DNA of 64,000 nucleotides from Haloimpatiens lingqiaonensis. Lineage in GTDB: Bacteria > Bacillota > Clostridia > Clostridiales > Clostridiaceae. Where the stretch lies: the NCBI RefSeq assembly GCF_044502415.1, contig NZ_CP172402.1, one strand, 5' to 3'. Below the pieces are notes generated by a model, which ran no database searches, had not been told where the DNA came from, and saw only the letters and a program-made list of their open reading frames with translations. Positions 50,874-59,103 of this stretch are shown here, piece by piece. Each line of letters begins with the position of its first letter. Within the stretch, counting starts at the first letter, position 1. A program made the translations under genes and the position numbers.

Positions 50874-50881
50874 CAAAACTT

Positions 50882-50955
50882 GCGGGTGTTGCTCAATGGT
50901 AGAGCGCTAGCCTTCCAAGCTAGACACGAGGGTTCGATTCCCTTCACCCGCTCCA
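50882..50955 (+). tRNA. tRNA-Gly(UCC), copy 1 of 4
   Basis: GCGGGTG with CACCCGC; anticodon loop CTTCCAA gives UCC; encoded TCCA end. Identical copies at 51548, 51892 and 52478. Confidence 0.97.
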
Positions 50956-50960
50956 GATGT

Positions 50961-51037
50961 GCGTCTTTAGCTCAGCAGGATAGAGCAACGGCCTTCTAAG
51001 CCGTGTGCCAGGGGTTCGACTCCCTTAAGACGCACCA
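50961..51037 (+). tRNA. tRNA-Arg(UCU), copy 1 of 3 (D-loop variant)
   Basis: GCGTCTT with AAGACGC; anticodon loop CTTCTAA gives UCU. This copy has CAGCAGGAT where the other two have CAGTTGGAT in the D-loop. Confidence 0.97.
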
Positions 51038-51042
51038 AAAGT

Positions 51043-51118
51043 GTGCCATTAGCTCAGTTGGTAGAGCACCTGACTCTTAATCAGGGTGCCCAGGGTTCGA
51101 ATCCCTGATGGCGCACCA
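51043..51118 (+). tRNA. tRNA-Lys(CUU), copy 1
   Basis: GTGCCAT with ATGGCGC (one GU pair); anticodon loop CTCTTAA gives CUU; ACCA end. Confidence 0.96.
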
Positions 51119-51132
51119 ATTTATTTTAATAT

Positions 51133-51209
<77 letters not shown>

Positions 51210-51212
51210 TAT

Positions 51213-51287
51213 TGGGATATCGCCAAGCGGTAAGGCACCAGACTTTGACTCTGGCATTCGTAGGTTCAAATCCTGCTATCCCAGCCA
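51213..51287 (+). tRNA. tRNA-Gln(UUG), copy 1
   Basis: TGGGATA with TATCCCA; anticodon loop CTTTGAC gives UUG. Its aminoacylation probably goes through Glu-tRNA(Gln) and the GatCAB encoded in this window. Confidence 0.97.
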
Positions 51288-51292
51288 AAAAT

Positions 51293-51368
51293 GATCTACT
51301 AGCTCAGTCGGTAGAGCACATGACTTTTAATCATGGTGTCCGGGGTTCGATTCCCCGGTAGATCACCA
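51293..51368 (+). tRNA. tRNA-Lys(UUU), copy 1
   Basis: GATCTAC with GTAGATC; anticodon loop CTTTTAA gives UUU. Confidence 0.97.
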
Positions 51369-51374
51369 AAAGAT

Positions 51375-51458
51375 GCAGGTGTGGCGGAATTGGCAGACGC
51401 ACTAGACTTAGGATCTAGCGCCAACGGCGTGGGGGTTCGACTCCCTTCACCTGCACCA
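51375..51458 (+). tRNA. tRNA-Leu(UAG), copy 1
   Basis: 84 nt with a long variable arm (class II); anticodon loop CTTAGGA gives UAG. Confidence 0.97.
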
Positions 51459-51462
51459 ATAA

Positions 51463-51538
51463 GCGGAAGTGGCTCAGTTGGTAGAGCGCCACCTTGCCAA
51501 GGTGGATGTCGCGGGTTCGAGTCCCGTCTTCCGCTCCA
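51463..51538 (+). tRNA. tRNA-Gly(GCC), copy 1
   Basis: GCGGAAG with CTTCCGC; anticodon loop TTGCCAA gives GCC. Confidence 0.97.
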
Positions 51539-51547
51539 ACTAAATAT

Positions 51548-51621
51548 GCGGGTGTTGCTCAATGGTAGAGCGCTAGCCTTCCAAGCTAGACACGAGGGTT
51601 CGATTCCCTTCACCCGCTCCA
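51548..51621 (+). tRNA. tRNA-Gly(UCC), copy 2
   Basis: Identical to 50882-50955. Confidence 0.97.
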
Positions 51622-51627
51622 AAATAT

Positions 51628-51704
51628 GCGTCTTTAGCTCAGTTGGATAGAGCAACGGCCTTCTAAGCCGTGTGCCAGGGGTTCGACTCCCTTAAGACGC
51701 ACCA
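51628..51704 (+). tRNA. tRNA-Arg(UCU), copy 2
   Basis: As copy 1, but with the standard GTTGG D-loop. Confidence 0.97.
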
Positions 51705-51709
51705 AAAGT

Positions 51710-51785
51710 GTGCCATTAGCTCAGTTGGTAGAGCACCTGACTCTTAATCAGGGTGCCCAGGGTTCGAATCCCTGATGGCGCACCA
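51710..51785 (+). tRNA. tRNA-Lys(CUU), copy 2
   Basis: Identical to 51043-51118. Followed by GCTTTTTTTAAAAAC, then the second block. Confidence 0.96.
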
Positions 51786-51807
51786 GCTTTTTTTAAAAAC
51801 TAAATTT

Positions 51808-51883
51808 CGGGGTGTGGCGCAGATGGGAGCGCGCGTGGTTTGGGACCATGAGGTCGCAGGTTCAATCCCTGTCACCCCGACCA
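51808..51883 (+). tRNA. tRNA-Pro(UGG), copy 2
   Basis: Identical to 50798-50873; begins the second block, and the flanking CACAAAACT spacer is also repeated. Confidence 0.97.
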
Positions 51884-51891
51884 CAAAACTT

Positions 51892-51965
51892 GCGGGTGTT
51901 GCTCAATGGTAGAGCGCTAGCCTTCCAAGCTAGACACGAGGGTTCGATTCCCTTCACCCGCTCCA
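51892..51965 (+). tRNA. tRNA-Gly(UCC), copy 3
   Basis: Identical to copies 1, 2 and 4. Confidence 0.97.
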
Positions 51966-51971
51966 AAATGT

Positions 51972-52048
51972 GCGTCTTTAGCTCAGTTGGATAGAGCAAC
52001 GGCCTTCTAAGCCGTGTGCCAGGGGTTCGACTCCCTTAAGACGCACCA
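51972..52048 (+). tRNA. tRNA-Arg(UCU), copy 3
   Basis: Same as copy 2. In this block tRNA-Lys(CUU) is missing before tRNA-His. Confidence 0.97.
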
Positions 52049-52060
52049 ATTATTTAATAT

Positions 52061-52137
<77 letters not shown>

Positions 52138-52142
52138 TATAT

Positions 52143-52217
52143 TGGGATATCGCCAAGCGGTAAGGCACCAGACTTTGACTCTGGCATTCGTAGGTTCAAA
52201 TCCTGCTATCCCAGCCA
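52143..52217 (+). tRNA. tRNA-Gln(UUG), copy 2
   Basis: Identical to 51213-51287. Confidence 0.97.
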
Positions 52218-52222
52218 AAAAT

Positions 52223-52298
52223 GATCTACTAGCTCAGTCGGTAGAGCACATGACTTTTAATCATGGTGTCCGGGGTTCGATTCCCCGGTAGATCACCA
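52223..52298 (+). tRNA. tRNA-Lys(UUU), copy 2
   Basis: Identical to 51293-51368. Confidence 0.97.
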
Positions 52299-52304
52299 AA
52301 AGAT

Positions 52305-52388
52305 GCAGGTGTGGCGGAATTGGCAGACGCACTAGACTTAGGATCTAGCGCCAACGGCGTGGGGGTTCGACTCCCTTCACCTGCACCA
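52305..52388 (+). tRNA. tRNA-Leu(UAG), copy 2
   Basis: Identical to 51375-51458. Confidence 0.97.
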
Positions 52389-52392
52389 ATAA

Positions 52393-52468
52393 GCGGAAGT
52401 GGCTCAGTTGGTAGAGCGCCACCTTGCCAAGGTGGATGTCGCGGGTTCGAGTCCCGTCTTCCGCTCCA
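52393..52468 (+). tRNA. tRNA-Gly(GCC), copy 2
   Basis: Identical to 51463-51538. Confidence 0.97.
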
Positions 52469-52477
52469 ACTAAATAT

Positions 52478-52551
52478 GCGGGTGTTGCTCAATGGTAGAG
52501 CGCTAGCCTTCCAAGCTAGACACGAGGGTTCGATTCCCTTCACCCGCTCCA
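52478..52551 (+). tRNA. tRNA-Gly(UCC), copy 4
   Basis: Identical to the other three; last tRNA of the duplicated block. Confidence 0.97.
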
Positions 52552-52552
52552 A

Positions 52553-52590
52553 ATGCGCCTTTAATTTATTATTAAATTATAAAGGCGCAT
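52553..52590 (+). terminator. Hairpin between the duplicated tRNA block and tRNA-Arg(UCG)
   Basis: ATGCGCCTTTA pairs with TAAAGGCGCAT around an AT-rich loop. No proper T-run, so it may be a processing signal or weak terminator. Confidence 0.5.
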
Positions 52591-52613
52591 TATTAATGAA
52601 TATGATATTTGTT

Positions 52614-52690
52614 GCGCTCATAGCTCAGTTGGATAGAGTGACAGACTTCGAATCTGGCGGTCGAGGGTTCGACTCCCCCTGAGCGCACCA
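52614..52690 (+). tRNA. tRNA-Arg(UCG)
   Basis: GCGCTCA with TGAGCGC; anticodon loop CTTCGAA gives UCG. Single copy, outside the duplication. Confidence 0.96.
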
Positions 52691-52720
52691 TACATAGGCA
52701 AAACGTAGGGCACCTGTATC

Positions 52721-52764
52721 AAGGCTTTAAGAGATTTAGTAGATTTCTTAAAGCCTTATTTTTT
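52721..52764 (+). terminator. Terminator of the tRNA operon
   Basis: AAGGCTTTAAGA pairs with TTCTTAAAGCCTT, followed by ATTTTTTA. Confidence 0.9.
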
Positions 52765-52902
52765 AATGATTTTTTAATGATTTTTCAAAACGTCTGCAAA
52801 ATGACAACAAAAATAAATAAAAATCTTGCATTAAAAGTAAATTATTGTTATTATATACGTATAATAACGTTATATACGTTAAAAAACTTTTATAAAAAAC
52901 TT

Positions 52903-53036
52903 TTATCCGATGACTACCTGCCGTAATACTCCCACTTCTAACAAAGTGGGAGATAACGGTAGCTACGTCCCTGGATAACGATCTCTAACCTTCAGTTGGA
53001 GTAAAAACTCCATCTGAAGCTAAGAGTTCTGTTTAT
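52903..53036 (+). repeat. 134-bp two-hairpin repeat, copy 4
   Basis: Same layout; the 5' stem has a GU variant (ACGGTAG) and the 3' hairpin combines 5' arm CTCTAACCTTCAG with 3' arm CTGAAGCTAAGAG. It ends 34 nt before the start of the small gene at 53070. Confidence 0.9.
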
Positions 53037-53069
53037 ATAAAAAAATAGGGAGAAATGGAGAGGGGTATT

Positions 53070-53282
53070 ATGGAATTAAATTTAAAAAAAGAAGAAGTGT
53101 TAAGCATTTTAAAGGTTATAAGAAGTGAAAAGGCAGCAGCCAAAGAATATTATGATGAACATAATGAAGAGGACAAAAGGGAAGGGGTAACTTCACCAGA
53201 GGAATGGACAAGCATCTATAACTCAATACTTAATCAAGCTCATAAAAATGATGAACTTACTATGATTGAACTTATGAAATAA
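53070..53282 (+). CDS. 70-residue hypothetical protein
   Basis: ATG at 53070 with GAGAGGGG upstream. MELNLKKEEVLSILKVIRSE starts a charged, helical protein; contains AKEYYDEHNEEDKREG and ends NDELTMIELMK. No recognised domain. A terminator (53277-53302) follows at once and 134-bp repeat copy 4 precedes it. Confidence 0.65.
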   Translation: MELNLKKEEVLSILKVIRSEKAAAKEYYDEHNEEDKREGVTSPEEWTSIYNSILNQAHKNDELTMIELMK

Positions 53283-53302
53283 GCCTTAGGGCTTATTTTT
53301 TT
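53277..53302 (+). terminator. Terminator of the small gene
   Basis: AAATAAGCC, TTA, GGGCTTATTT, then T-run; it overlaps the stop codon. A second hairpin, AAGCCGTAC with GTACGGCTT, is at 53324-53347. Confidence 0.85.
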
Positions 53303-53605
53303 AGTTAAATTATACAAATAAATAAGCCGTACAAAATGTACGGCTTAAGTTTCAATTAACAGATTAAACAGAAAGGACTATATCCATAGTTTTATTATAA
53401 TTTTTAATGTTCTATATTGCAACAATAATTAGTATATTTCATTATTCAAAAAGATGATAGAAAATCATTAATCTATAGACTAAATAAATAAACCTGTAAA
53501 ATATAATAATGGAATATATAATAATAGAATATATAAAAGAGGAGAAAACATAGGTTCACAGAATATATTATTTAGAGAGAAAGTAGTCTATTGAAGGTGA
53601 TTCAT

Positions 53606-54952
53606 ATGGATAAAAATGATAAGCAGTTATTACAAACAGTTTTAGATGCAGCTTATGATGGTATTGTAGTTGTGGACAAGGAAGGATATATTACCATGAT
53701 GAACAAAGCCTACAGAGAATTTTTAGGATTAAAAAAAGTTGTAGGCAGACATGTGACTCAGGTAATAGAAAATACTAGACTGCATTTGGTGGCCAAATCT
53801 GGAAAAGAGGAAATTGGTGAGCTGCAAGAAATAAAAGGCAGATACATTGTAGCAACTAGATTTCCCATAATAAAAGATGGAGAAATTCAAGGTGCCATAG
53901 GTAAAGTATTGTTTAGAAATGTAAAGGAACTTAATGATATATACAATAGAATAAATAAAATGGAAAAAGAGATAAGCAGCTACAAAGGCAAACTAAATTC
54001 TTTAAACAATGCAGTATATTATTTTCATGACATAATAGGATCTAGTGGAGTAATAAATGAAACAAAATTACTTTGCAGCAGGGTGGCCAAAACTAATTCA
54101 AACGTTTTGCTATCAGGGGAAAGTGGTACAGGAAAAGAACTATTTGCGCATGCTATACATAATGAAAGTAATAGAAAATATGGTCCTTTTGTGAAGGTTA
54201 ATTGTGCAGCTATTCCTATGGATCTTTTAGAATCGGAGTTGTTTGGTTATGAAAAAGGTGCATTTACAGGGGCAGCCAGAGGGGGGAAAATAGGAAAATT
54301 TGAGATGGCTCATGGGGGAAGCATATTTTTAGATGAAATAGGTGATATGCCCTTTCATATGCAGGTGAAGCTTTTAAGAGTGATACAGGAAAAAGAAGTG
54401 GAAAGAATAGGAGCATTGGGTCCTAAAAAGGTGGATATAAGGATAATATGTGCCACCAATCAAGATTTAGAAAAGTATGTTAAAGAAGGTAAGTTCAGAG
54501 CAGATTTATATTATAGACTTAATGTAGTAAACATAAAGATTCCTTCTCTAAGAGAAAGAGATGGAGATATAGTACAATTAACCGATTTTCTAATTAAAAA
54601 AATATGCAATGATTTAAATAAGAGCATAAATGGCATTTCAAATGAAGCACTGGAAAGCTTAAAAAGCTATTATTGGCCTGGGAATGTGAGAGAGCTAGAA
54701 AATGCCATAGAAAGGGCTATTAATATTCTAGAAGAAAATCAAATAATAGAATCAAAACATTTGCCTAAAGAAATAACTGGCCATATAGAGGAAAAAATAA
54801 TTACTTTAGAACAGTGTGTATGGGATTCGGAAAGAAAAGCCATTATAAATGCTTTAAAGGTTTATAAAGGAAATAAGAGTCTTACGGCCAAAGCTCTAGG
54901 TATAAGTAGATCTACCTTATATGAAAAAATGGATAAATATAAAATTTTGTAG
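53606..54952 (+). CDS. Sigma-54-dependent transcriptional activator with PAS domain
   Basis: 448 residues from the ATG at 53606 (AAGGTGAT upstream). An N-terminal PAS domain (VLDAAYDGIVVVDKEGYITM to IGKVLFRN, about 8-110) is followed by a coiled-coil linker, then the AAA+ domain: Walker A GESGTGKELF, the sigma-54 contact loop GAFTGA, Walker B GGSIFLDEIGDMP, and RADLYYRLNVV. The C-terminal Fis-type helix-turn-helix is NKSLTAKALGISRSTLYEKM. Clostridial relatives sense a ligand through PAS and switch on one adjacent operon. The next downstream gene, a CoA-transferase, has a clear sigma-54 promoter, so it is the probable target. Confidence 0.93.
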   Translation: MDKNDKQLLQTVLDAAYDGIVVVDKEGYITMMNKAYREFLGLKKVVGRHVTQVIENTRLHLVAKSGKEEIGELQEIKGRYIVATRFPIIKDGEIQGAIGKVLFRNVKELNDIYNRINKMEKEISSYKGKLNSLNNAVYYFHDIIGSSGVINETKLLCSRVAKTNSNVLLSGESGTGKELFAHAIHNESNRKYGPFVKVNCAAIPMDLLESELFGYEKGAFTGAARGGKIGKFEMAHGGSIFLDEIGDMPFHMQVKLLRVIQEKEVERIGALGPKKVDIRIICATNQDLEKYVKEGKFRADLYYRLNVVNIKIPSLRERDGDIVQLTDFLIKKICNDLNKSINGISNEALESLKSYYWPGNVRELENAIERAINILEENQIIESKHLPKEITGHIEEKIITLEQCVWDSERKAIINALKVYKGNKSLTAKALGISRSTLYEKMDKYKIL

Positions 54953-55034
54953 TATATATTATTTTATAACTGTGAAAGTTGAATTAATTACTTTTAAATT
55001 GAAAATTGTAACTAATAAAATTGTATACTAATTT

Positions 55035-55168
55035 TTATCCGATGACTACCTGCCGTAACACTCCCACTTCTAACAAAGCGGGAGATAACGGCAGCTACGT
55101 CCCTGGATAACGATCTCTAACCTTCAGTTGGAGTAAAAACTCCATCTGAAGGTTAGAGATTTGTTTAT
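55035..55168 (+). repeat. 134-bp two-hairpin repeat, copy 5
   Basis: As the others, with one base change in the inner stem (AAGCGGGAG) and matching 3' hairpin arms CTCTAACCTTCAG / CTGAAGGTTAGAG. Confidence 0.9.
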
Positions 55169-55248
55169 ATATGTAGTATAAATAATACATTAAAAACATT
55201 GCTAAAATAAAACTGTACGAATTAAAATACAATTTTATTAAAAAAATA

Positions 55249-55278
55249 ATAAAGTGTATGAAAAATCATACACTTTAT
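55249..55278. promoter_or_regulatory. Perfect inverted repeat, possible activator site upstream of the sigma-54 promoter
   Basis: ATAAAGTGTATG and CATACACTTTAT around AAAAAT, 12-bp arms. It lies 285 bp upstream of the -24 box, in the range where sigma-54 activators bind and loop DNA. It could equally be a terminator-like hairpin. Between it and the promoter lies 134-bp repeat copy 6. Confidence 0.45.
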
Positions 55279-55343
55279 AGTCGATATTTGGTTATATAAT
55301 TGAAATTTTGTAAAAGTATAAGGTTAAAAATATAAAATTGTAT

Positions 55344-55474
55344 TTATCCGATGACTACCTGCCGTAACTCCCACTTCTAACAAAGTGGGAGATAACGGCA
55401 GCTACGTCCCTGGATAACGAACTCTAACCTTCAGTTGGAGTAAAGATTCCATCTGAAGGTTAGAGTTCTGTTTA
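55344..55474 (+). repeat. 134-bp two-hairpin repeat, copy 6
   Basis: Lacks three bases in the 5' domain (CCGTAACTCCC against CCGTAACACTCCC). The 3' hairpin has compensating changes (GGAGTAAAGATTCC). Two copies sit within 440 bp here. Confidence 0.9.
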
Positions 55475-55562
55475 TTGATGAATAATTAATGAAGATAGAT
55501 AGCCCTAGAATCAATATTTATATAAAGGAAAAATTTATAGAAAATTTTAAATATTGTATAAG

Positions 55563-55578
55563 TGGCATGGATATTGCT
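55563..55578 (+). promoter_or_regulatory. Sigma-54 (-24/-12) promoter of the CoA-transferase
   Basis: TGGCATGGATATTGCT: GG and GC are exactly 12 bases apart as the sigma-54 consensus requires. It is 51 nt before the gene start. The sigma-54 activator encoded at 53606 is the likely partner. Confidence 0.85.
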
Positions 55579-55628
55579 CTAAAATTTAGTTATACATAAT
55601 AAGTTTAATAGACTAAGGGGGTTATGAT

Positions 55629-57149
55629 ATGGGGAAGATAAAAAATATAGAAGAAGCATTAAATATGATTAAAGATGGGGATACCATTGCTGTAGAAGGC
55701 TTTGTAGGTAGTGGACATCCAGAAGAAATTACATTAGAGTTGGAGAAAAAATTTTTAGCAGAGGGGAATCCTAAAAATTTAACACTTGTTTATTCAGCTG
55801 GACAAGGAGATGGAAAAGAAAAAGGGCTTAATCACTTAGGCCATGAGGGATTATTAAAGAGAATAATTGGGGGACATTGGGGATTGGCACCAAAACTACA
55901 AAAATTAGTTTTAGAAAATAAAGCAGAAGGCTATAATCTTCCTCAAGGGGTTCTAAGTCATTTGTTTAGGGATATAGCAGCTGGAAAAGTTGGAACTATA
56001 ACACATGTAGGATTAAAAACTTTTATAGATCCAAGAATACAAGGTGGTAAATTAAATGAATTATCAAAAGAAGATTTAGTACAACTTCTAGACATTAACG
56101 GAAAAGAATATTTATTATATAAATCTTTCCCTATAGATGTAGCTTTAATAAGGGCAACCTATGCTGATGAAAATGGAAATGCAACCTTAGAGAAAGAGGT
56201 AGCTCCATTAGAAAGCCTTGCCATGGCTCAAGCGGCTAAGAATAGTGGGGGATTGGTAATTTTACAGGTAGAAAAAGTAGTTAAAAATGGTACACTAGAT
56301 CCTAGATTTGTTAAGATACCAGGTATGCTAGTAGATGCTATAGTAATTTCTTCACCAGAAAATCACATGCAAACCTTTGGTGAACAATACAATCCAGCCT
56401 ATTCAGGAGAAGTTAAAGTTCCAATGGAAGCATTGCCAAAAATGGACTTAGATGAAAGAAAGGTTATATGTAGAAGGGCAGCCAAGGAATTAGAGTCAGG
56501 CACTGCCATAAACCTTGGTATAGGAATGCCAGAGGGGATTGCTATGGTAGCTAATGAAGAAGGCATAGGAGGGCTTAATTTAACCGTAGAAGCAGGTCCT
56601 ATAGGAGGAATACCTGCAGCAGGACTTAGCTTTGGAGCCTCAACTAATGCAGACTGTATAGTAGATCAACCTTCACAATTTGATTTCTATGATGGTGGTG
56701 GATTAGACGCAGCATTTTTAGGACTTGCTCAATGTGATGAAAAGGGTGATATAAATGTTAGTAAGTTCCACACAAAAATTGCAGGATGTGGAGGATTTAT
56801 AAACATAACTCAAAATTCTAAAAAGGTTATATATTGTGGAACCTTCACTACTAGAGGATTAAAGGAAAAAGTAGAAGATGGAAAGTTAACTATTCTAAAT
56901 GAAGGATCTGTTAAAAAGTTTGTAAACAAAGTTGAGCAAATTACGTTTAGTGCAGAGTATGCTTTAGACACTGATCAATACGTATTGTATATAACAGAAA
57001 GAGCTGTATTTAAACTTCAAAAAGAAGGATTAGTATTAATAGAAATAGCACCAGGAGTAGACCTTCAAAAGGATATACTAGATCAAATGGACTTCAAACC
57101 AATAATATCACCAGATCTTAAACTTATGGACGAAAAACTTTTTAAATAA
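55629..57149 (+). CDS. Acyl-CoA:acetate/3-ketoacid CoA-transferase (family I, YdiF/propionate CoA-transferase-like)
   Basis: 506 residues, alpha and beta halves in one chain. Alpha half: KDGDTIAVEGFVGSGHPEE and TLVYSAGQGDGKEKGLNHLGHEG. Beta half: GTAINLGIGMPEGIAMVANEEG, then TVEAGPIGGIPAAGLSFGAS with the probable catalytic glutamate E321, then DFYDGGGLDAAFLGLAQCDE. It moves CoA between short-chain acids, for example acetate and propionate/butyrate or another acid; the substrate is not predictable by eye. Start ATG behind AAGGGGGTTAT. Controlled by a sigma-54 promoter and probably the upstream activator, implying induction by a metabolite or growth phase. Monocistronic, with a terminator hairpin at 57353. 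Confidence 0.9.
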   Translation: MGKIKNIEEALNMIKDGDTIAVEGFVGSGHPEEITLELEKKFLAEGNPKNLTLVYSAGQGDGKEKGLNHLGHEGLLKRIIGGHWGLAPKLQKLVLENKAEGYNLPQGVLSHLFRDIAAGKVGTITHVGLKTFIDPRIQGGKLNELSKEDLVQLLDINGKEYLLYKSFPIDVALIRATYADENGNATLEKEVAPLESLAMAQAAKNSGGLVILQVEKVVKNGTLDPRFVKIPGMLVDAIVISSPENHMQTFGEQYNPAYSGEVKVPMEALPKMDLDERKVICRRAAKELESGTAINLGIGMPEGIAMVANEEGIGGLNLTVEAGPIGGIPAAGLSFGASTNADCIVDQPSQFDFYDGGGLDAAFLGLAQCDEKGDINVSKFHTKIAGCGGFINITQNSKKVIYCGTFTTRGLKEKVEDGKLTILNEGSVKKFVNKVEQITFSAEYALDTDQYVLYITERAVFKLQKEGLVLIEIAPGVDLQKDILDQMDFKPIISPDLKLMDEKLFK

Positions 57150-57289
57150 TATTTTTATTATTTGCAAAAGTATTTAAATGTTATAGAAGAATTTTAAGAG
57201 GTGAATTTCATCTTTCGTACTATGTATTTGTTACTGTAGAAAACCACTTTTAATTTACAAATAATAAGAGACTGGTTTATATAATTTTT

Positions 57290-57395
57290 ATTTATTGTAT
57301 TTAGACTGCTATTGCTAATAAAAGGTTTAAATTTACTAAAACAGAGAATATAATTTCACATTGTGAAATTATATTCTCTATCTTTTTATATTCTA
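57290..57395 (-). repeat. Modular dispersed repeat, partial copy D, including a terminator hairpin
   Basis: On the minus strand: hairpin with AGAGAATATAATTTCAC and GTGAAATTATATTCTCT (57353-57387), then AAACCTTTTATTAGCAATAG, the same order as in 27611-27760. The hairpin can terminate the CoA-transferase transcript. The stretch 57150-57290 shows nothing else. Confidence 0.75.
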
Positions 57396-57409
57396 AAACT
57401 TTTCAATTT

Positions 57410-57444
57410 AAAAAAGGGCTAGAAAAGCGAAGCTTTTCTAGCCC
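57410..57444 (-). terminator. Terminator of the LysM-CAP gene
   Basis: On the minus strand GGGCTAGAAAAGC, three-base loop, GCTTTTCTAGCCC, then TTTTTT. Next to it are short tandem ACTAGCCC units (57444-57466). Confidence 0.85.
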
Positions 57445-57472
57445 ACTAGCCCACTAGCCCACTAAATCCGGT

Positions 57473-58111
57473 TTACCTTCCTGGTTTTATAAACATTTGT
57501 GTCCAGTAATAAACTCCAGAAGAGGTCTTAGCAACTCCTACGCCTATTTGCGTAAAAGAAGGACTTAGAATGTTTCCACGGTGTCCTGGAGAGTTCATCC
57601 AACTATTCATAACTTCTGCAGGAGTACGTTGACCATAGGCTATATTTTCACCAGCAGAAGAAAATCTCAAACCAAAGTTTTGCATCATATCAAAAGGAGA
57701 ACCATAAGTTGGTGATTGGTGAGAGAAATACCCCTTATTTATCATGTCTTGGGATTTATATCTTGCTACTCTTGAAAGTTCCCAGTTAGTAGTTAGTGGA
57801 GGAACTCCGGCTTTACTTCTTTCTACATTTACAAGTCGTATTACCTCATTTTCAATGGCCTTTATATCATCAATATTTGGTATAGTTATCTTTTGACCTG
57901 GATATATTAATGCAGGATTTTTAATTTGTGGATTAGCTTTTGCCAGTTCGCTTAATCCTATTTGATATCTAACAGCAATTTTCCACATGCTATCTCCAGA
58001 TACTACTGTATATGTAGCAGGAGCTGCTAAAACAGTAGAAGATTTGCAAATACATATAAGTAAAGCAGCAAAACAAGTTGAAAAAAGTTTATTTATAGAT
58101 GATTTTTTCAT
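57473..58111 (-). CDS. Secreted LysM plus CAP-domain protein (YkwD/SafA-like)
   Basis: 212 residues. Signal peptide: KKSSINKLFSTCFAALLICI and onward, cleaved near VLAAPA. One LysM cell-wall-binding domain (about 33-78: YTVVSGDSMWKIAVRYQIG, ending IYPGQKITIP). CAP/SCP-PR1 domain from about 88 to the end: NVERSKAGVPPL, SHQSPTYGSPFDMM, GENIAYGQRT, NSWMNSPGHRGNIL, QIGVGVAKT, YWTQMF. Family members in Bacillus and Clostridium are spore or cell-surface proteins; the function is unclear. Own terminator at 57410. ATG at 58111 behind GGCGGTG. Confidence 0.92.
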   Translation of the reverse strand: MKKSSINKLFSTCFAALLICICKSSTVLAAPATYTVVSGDSMWKIAVRYQIGLSELAKANPQIKNPALIYPGQKITIPNIDDIKAIENEVIRLVNVERSKAGVPPLTTNWELSRVARYKSQDMINKGYFSHQSPTYGSPFDMMQNFGLRFSSAGENIAYGQRTPAEVMNSWMNSPGHRGNILSPSFTQIGVGVAKTSSGVYYWTQMFIKPGR

Positions 58112-58363
58112 TTTTACACCGCCTTTGTATTAATTAATAATTCATTTATATTTTTAATTTATTAAGATATTTTATGCTGGCATTAGGAAGGGAATTTTGT
58201 TAAAAAAATATAAATATTAAAAGGAAAGTAACCTTGCTTTGGAGAATTTATAAGTGGGAATATAATTTGAAGGGAGGATAGTCTTATATTAGATAGTTTT
58301 ATTTAGATAGTTTTATATTATTTTAGGGTTCTTATTAATTTTAAAATTTAAAGGGTGACTTAA

Positions 58364-58972
58364 ATGAAAAAAGTTTTATATGTTGACTTCAATGCCAGTA
58401 AGGAAAAGAAGGCGGAAAATCTTTGGAACAATTACGGAGAATTAAAAAAATTAAGGGATATTACAATAACTATTTATTTTAGAGCTTTAAAAAACGGTGA
58501 AGATAAGGTAGAAGAAAATTATTTGTATATTAAAAATTTAAGCATTTTACTAACGGAATATTTTGGAAACAATACTGAATTTATTTTAGATTTAAAAAAA
58601 CACAGGAGTAAAATCAATAAAATTTTAAGGTATAAGGTTAAAAGTGTTAATGAAGCTAGACAGTATTTAATATATGCAGTAGATTTTTTTGATAGTATAG
58701 ACATGAGTTATAGTGGGGTTAAAACTAAAAAGAAAATTAATAAGGATACTATAAAGTCAATTCTATGGCTAATAGCTTTTTTTGCAATATATTCAGTTTC
58801 AGAATTTGTATCTGAAGAAATAAAAAGTTTTTTAACAACATTAGATCTGTTTATTTTAGTTGTAGGTATAATCTATATAACTTATAAATCTACTTATTAT
58901 GATAGTAAGATATTGAGCGATGAAAGCTTAAGTAAAAACATGGAGAATATGAAAAATAAGTATTGTTGTTAA
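58364..58972 (+). CDS. Membrane protein of unknown function
   Basis: 202 residues, ATG behind AAAGGGTGA. A soluble helical N-terminal 125 residues (KKVLYVDFNASKEKKAENLW and KNLSILLTEYFGNNTEF), then two TM helices (ILWLIAFFAIYSVSEFV and LDLFILVVGIIYITY), and a short cytoplasmic tail ending in NKYCC. No family recognised. The bidirectional terminator repeat at 58978 follows. Confidence 0.7.
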   Translation: MKKVLYVDFNASKEKKAENLWNNYGELKKLRDITITIYFRALKNGEDKVEENYLYIKNLSILLTEYFGNNTEFILDLKKHRSKINKILRYKVKSVNEARQYLIYAVDFFDSIDMSYSGVKTKKKINKDTIKSILWLIAFFAIYSVSEFVSEEIKSFLTTLDLFILVVGIIYITYKSTYYDSKILSDESLSKNMENMKNKYCC

Positions 58973-58977
58973 AAACA

Positions 58978-59072
58978 GGGCTGTGGCACTAAGAATAAAT
59001 ACTACGATACATTGTGCTAGATTTAAATCTTTAGAACAATCTATCCTATGTAAATTCTTTAATGCCACAGCC
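58978..59072. repeat. Bidirectional-terminator repeat, copy 2
   Basis: GGGCTGTGGCACTAAG pairs with CTTTAATGCCACAGCC over a long AT-rich loop. Located between the convergent genes ending at 58972 and 59104. Confidence 0.75.
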
Positions 59073-59103
59073 ACTTATTCCATAGTTAAAGTAAATGTAT
59101 AAG

